The notes below the pieces were generated by a model that saw only the letters and a list, made by a program, of their open reading frames with translations, made no database searches and was not told the DNA's origin. The position numbers and the translations under genes were made by a program. DNA of 64,000 bases. Origin: Panonychus citri. Lineage: Eukaryota; Arthropoda; Arachnida; Trombidiformes; Tetranychidae. The stretch lies in contig NW_026515445.1 of the NCBI RefSeq assembly GCF_014898815.1, positions 1,116,001 through 1,180,000 of the forward strand. The letters run 5' to 3'. Shown here piece after piece: positions 61,124-64,000 of this stretch. The first letter of the stretch is position 1; each line of letters opens with the position of its first letter.

Positions 61124-61768
61124 ATGAATCTAATCTTGTTGTACTCTCTTGGTGTAGATGCATTTTTCCAATCTCATTCCCTGTTATTAATACTTTTGAT
61201 AGTAAATAATTATCCACCGTTGATCAATTGTTTGACCACAAGTCGCCACACCGTAGCCGCAATACCGGGTGATCTTGTTTTGGGTGCATTGTTTCCCGTT
61301 CATCATGCGCCCGGGGCTAAACAGGCTCAGTTCAGATTATGTGGTGACATTCGTGAACAATATGGAATCCAAAGGATAGAAGCAGCATTTCAAACGATTG
61401 ATAAAATTAATGCTGACAAAGAGATTCTACCAAATATTACACTTGGAATTGAGATTCGTGATTCTTGCTGGTACTCGCCGATAGCACTTGAACAATCAAT
61501 TGAATTTATACGAGATGCAATGGCTGCTTCTGATGAAAGAAGTGATACAGATAAAAGTGATCCATCATCTTCTTCATCATCTTCATCACCAACATCTTTC
61601 CTTCCAGAATCCGTTCCCATATCGCATTCGCCTTTATTTCCCATGCTCAATGCGCCCTTTCATTTGGGTTCTCGTTTCAATGCATCTTACATGTGTCCTA
61701 AGCAAGTGAAAAAGGTCAAGAATCTAGTCGGTGTTATCGGACCAGCATCAAGTTCAGTTACAATTCAG
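61124..61768 (+). CDS. mGluR: metabotropic glutamate receptor, group I-like, N-terminal exon
   Basis: Partial gene: the first ligand-binding-domain exon of a class C GPCR. After hydrophobic leader sequence (LLLILLIVNNYPPLINC) come IPGDLVLGALFPVHHAPG, CGDIREQYGIQRIEAAFQTI and NITLGIEIRDSCW, then ALEQSIEFIRDAM and VGVIGPASSSVTIQ. All are close to vertebrate mGluR1/5 (group I), which couple to Gq and phospholipase C at synapses. A Ser-rich low-complexity insertion (DPSSSSSSSSPT, about 61560-61600) and a longer loop precede the GPASSS motif. The first ATG in frame is 61124. Alternatively the exon begins at 61158 after TCTTGGTGTAG, in phase 1, if spliced to 60913-61036. It ends phase 0 at ATTCAG|GTAAAT. 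The rest of the gene lies right of the window. Confidence 0.92.
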
Positions 61769-64000
61769 GTAAATAAACAACATGACAAATTCCAAGCCTA
61801 AAGTAAACAATATCTAAATCCACTTAGCAATCAATGTAATAAGAAAATAACATGAGCTCATGGAAACGAGACAAATGAAATCACTCTGAGTGAAAGTAAC
61901 AAAATCCATCTATTAATTAATCAAATGACCAGAAGTGGACAACAGATTGATCCACATTCATCCCCATGAAGTGATATCAACATGAAAAATCATCATCGTG
62001 TCAATCAACCAATTTAGTTCTTTCAAATTGATTTATATTTAATCAGAAACAATCTTGATTCTTAATCAATTCCAATAATGAGACTTTTTCATTTCACATT
62101 TCTTTCATCTGAATCAATTGAATGAACAATCAGTTTTGATGAGTTAATTAGTTGTATACAAATGATTCCTCATGATGGCAAAATAATTAATGAATTTATG
62201 CTTTGATTACTATTTTTTATTTTTCTCCAACCGGTAATCACCATGATAACGATAACAAGTAATGTATTTCAAATCTAAATCTAATTGAACACATTTTGTT
62301 TTTCCACTTTTTATCCATCACTATGAAAGGTTTTATTTCTGGATAATATCATCATCATGATCATCATGTTGAATCATTTGAGTTTCAAGTTGAAGATTTT
62401 CAATTGCAGGCTAACATGTTATATATATTGACATGGGCAGGAGTGGGAGGATGAAAAGAAAAGAGGAAGCAAAATTATTACTCATAATCTTACAAGCTGA
62501 ATGCTACTTGGAACTATTATCATCCTCATTTAATTTATTACCATCATGAAATATCATGAAGAGAAAATGGAAAGAAAAAAAATTCTTTTTCTAGATTTAA
62601 GATATAAGATATCAGCTGACAGAACCTTGAGGGATAATAAAGTTCGTAAAGGTTGAAAACAATCATGTTATCATGTAGCCAATAATGATAACCAATTACT
62701 AATTGGCTATCAATATTTATCATCATCAAAATCCTCAGAATAGAAAACACATCAATAGGAAAAGAATGAGAAGAAAAATTTTCTTTTTCTCTTGCAAAAC
62801 ACAAAGATACTCTCTCTTTCTCTCTGAAGTATTGTAAATACCCACACAATCGTATTCATTGTTTCCCTGACACAATGTTGAATCATACTATCATCACCAT
62901 CTTCATCATTTTCATCATTATTATTATGAATCTTCTGTCTGAATCAATGGTATGAATACATGGTGATAATCGATAACAGAAAAAGAAGAGAAAATAAAGA
63001 ATTGAAGAACGGAAAAAAGAGAATACCAATAGAAAGAAAATTTTACTTATCAGATATTCCAGATGATTACTTCAACCTACGATAGAATTTCTTGTTCCTC
63101 TTCATCCTCCCTCCATCTCTTTGAATAGCTAATAAAATAATAATAATATTGATTCTGACAACAGATGAACAAGAATCACCATGAGCCTATGATGATAATG
63201 ACAATAATATGATGAACAAAATGCTCATAGTAATTAAATTATGTTAGTTAACGATGTTACATTGAGGGAGGTTGATTCTTGATAATGGTTAAAGTAAATA
63301 CATGGAACCCTTTGATAATTGTATGCGAATTATCATGAGAAAAAGGCAAGAAAATTCTGTGAATCTATTGTAACGAAATGTACTGAATTCTGAAATTAGT
63401 TTTTCTTTCTCATAGGAACATTTTTCTTAAACGATTTCTCTTCTTTTGTCAGATTTTTCTGATTAGGTTAATTGCTTTTTCGATTCTTTTTCTCTCTAAT
63501 TATATTTGTCAATTATTGTTTCGATATTTCTGATAAGTTCTGTGAATTCATTGAGAATTTTCCTGTTGGAAAATAAAAATACTATGAATTCTAATTTCAA
63601 TAACAGATGTTATTCTGATTCTGATTGTTTTGATTATTTTATCAGTTTTTGATTGAGAAATAAATTCCATGGAAAATTTTGAATGAATTCTGATCAACAG
63701 TTTTATCGTATTATTTTGTATTTTTTTTCACCACAACTCCAAGTGAAATGATCTCCCTTTTTCCTATTTAATAAGCTCAAAGTATAAATAACAATAATGA
63801 TGATTATTATAATAAAAGGCTGAGTTAATGTTGGTCAATTCTGGATAATGGACAACCAGAATGTCCAGAAGTAAAAGAAAATGTCAGAAATGCCAAAAGA
63901 AAAGAAAAAGAAAACTTTCTTTTTTTCCTTTCACTGTCCAGTTTCTGAGCCTTTCCTTTTTTGAGGTCACTCCAACAAATCGATTCCCATAACCATGATA
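61769..64000 (+). other. first large intron of the metabotropic receptor (to window end)
   Basis: Starts at the GTAAAT donor. AT-rich, with TCATGA words and CT-rich patches; no further receptor exon is recognised before the window ends. Confidence 0.7.

Noticed and set aside
1..64000. tRNA, rRNA and CRISPR features
   Set aside because: No cloverleaf with A/B box promoters, no rRNA-like tracts and no spaced direct repeats were seen on either strand by eye.

Overview
This is an AT-rich, intron-bearing eukaryotic nuclear window. The gene set (kainate-type glutamate receptor, group I-like metabotropic glutamate receptor, CLC-3/4/5-type exchanger, divergent calmodulin, mitochondrial ribosomal protein uL4m) shows an animal. 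The receptor C-terminus and very short introns (66-110 nt) beside kilobase introns suggest an arthropod, possibly a mite or other chelicerate. The species cannot be fixed from the sequence, and this placement is inference.

Layout. Positions 1-4565 hold the 3' end of a calmodulin-like gene (+). Positions 6213-10268 hold a CLC chloride/proton exchanger (+) with two candidate first exons. Positions 11263-12357 hold an intronless NYN-domain (MARF1-like) RNase gene (+), convergent with mRpL4 (-, 12742-13593). From 57667 down to 14866 (-) runs one complete kainate receptor gene of 14 coding exons and about 926 residues. Every splice junction is phase-consistent, and the glutamate-binding residues and the pore gate motif are intact. 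A lysine is encoded at the pore Q/R site.

Kainate receptor intron 4 (27.8 kb) contains a roughly 9.5 kb CACTA/EnSpm-like transposon (about 36966-46455). It has arrays of TTGACTC/GAGTCAA at both ends, a transposase and a small basic-protein gene on +, and two multi-exon accessory genes on -. Its genes carry about six stop or frameshift lesions, while the host receptor exons carry none. The same intron holds a small nested inverted-repeat element near 24.8-25.3 kb with nuclear-receptor-like AGGTCA direct repeats.

The most unusual region is 57.5-61.8 kb. The kainate receptor signal-peptide exon (-) faces a related, frame-preserving copy (+) at 60913-61036. Between them lie two nearly identical inverted arms of about 0.6 kb around a unique spacer of about 1.2 kb. 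The + copy sits about 90 bp upstream of the first exon of a metabotropic glutamate receptor. A plausible acceptor there would join the two in frame. An inverted duplication may therefore have given two unrelated glutamate receptor genes a shared divergent promoter and homologous signal exons.

Across the introns, short words such as TCATGA and the 12-mer GAAAAAAGTTCT (either strand) recur far more than base composition predicts.
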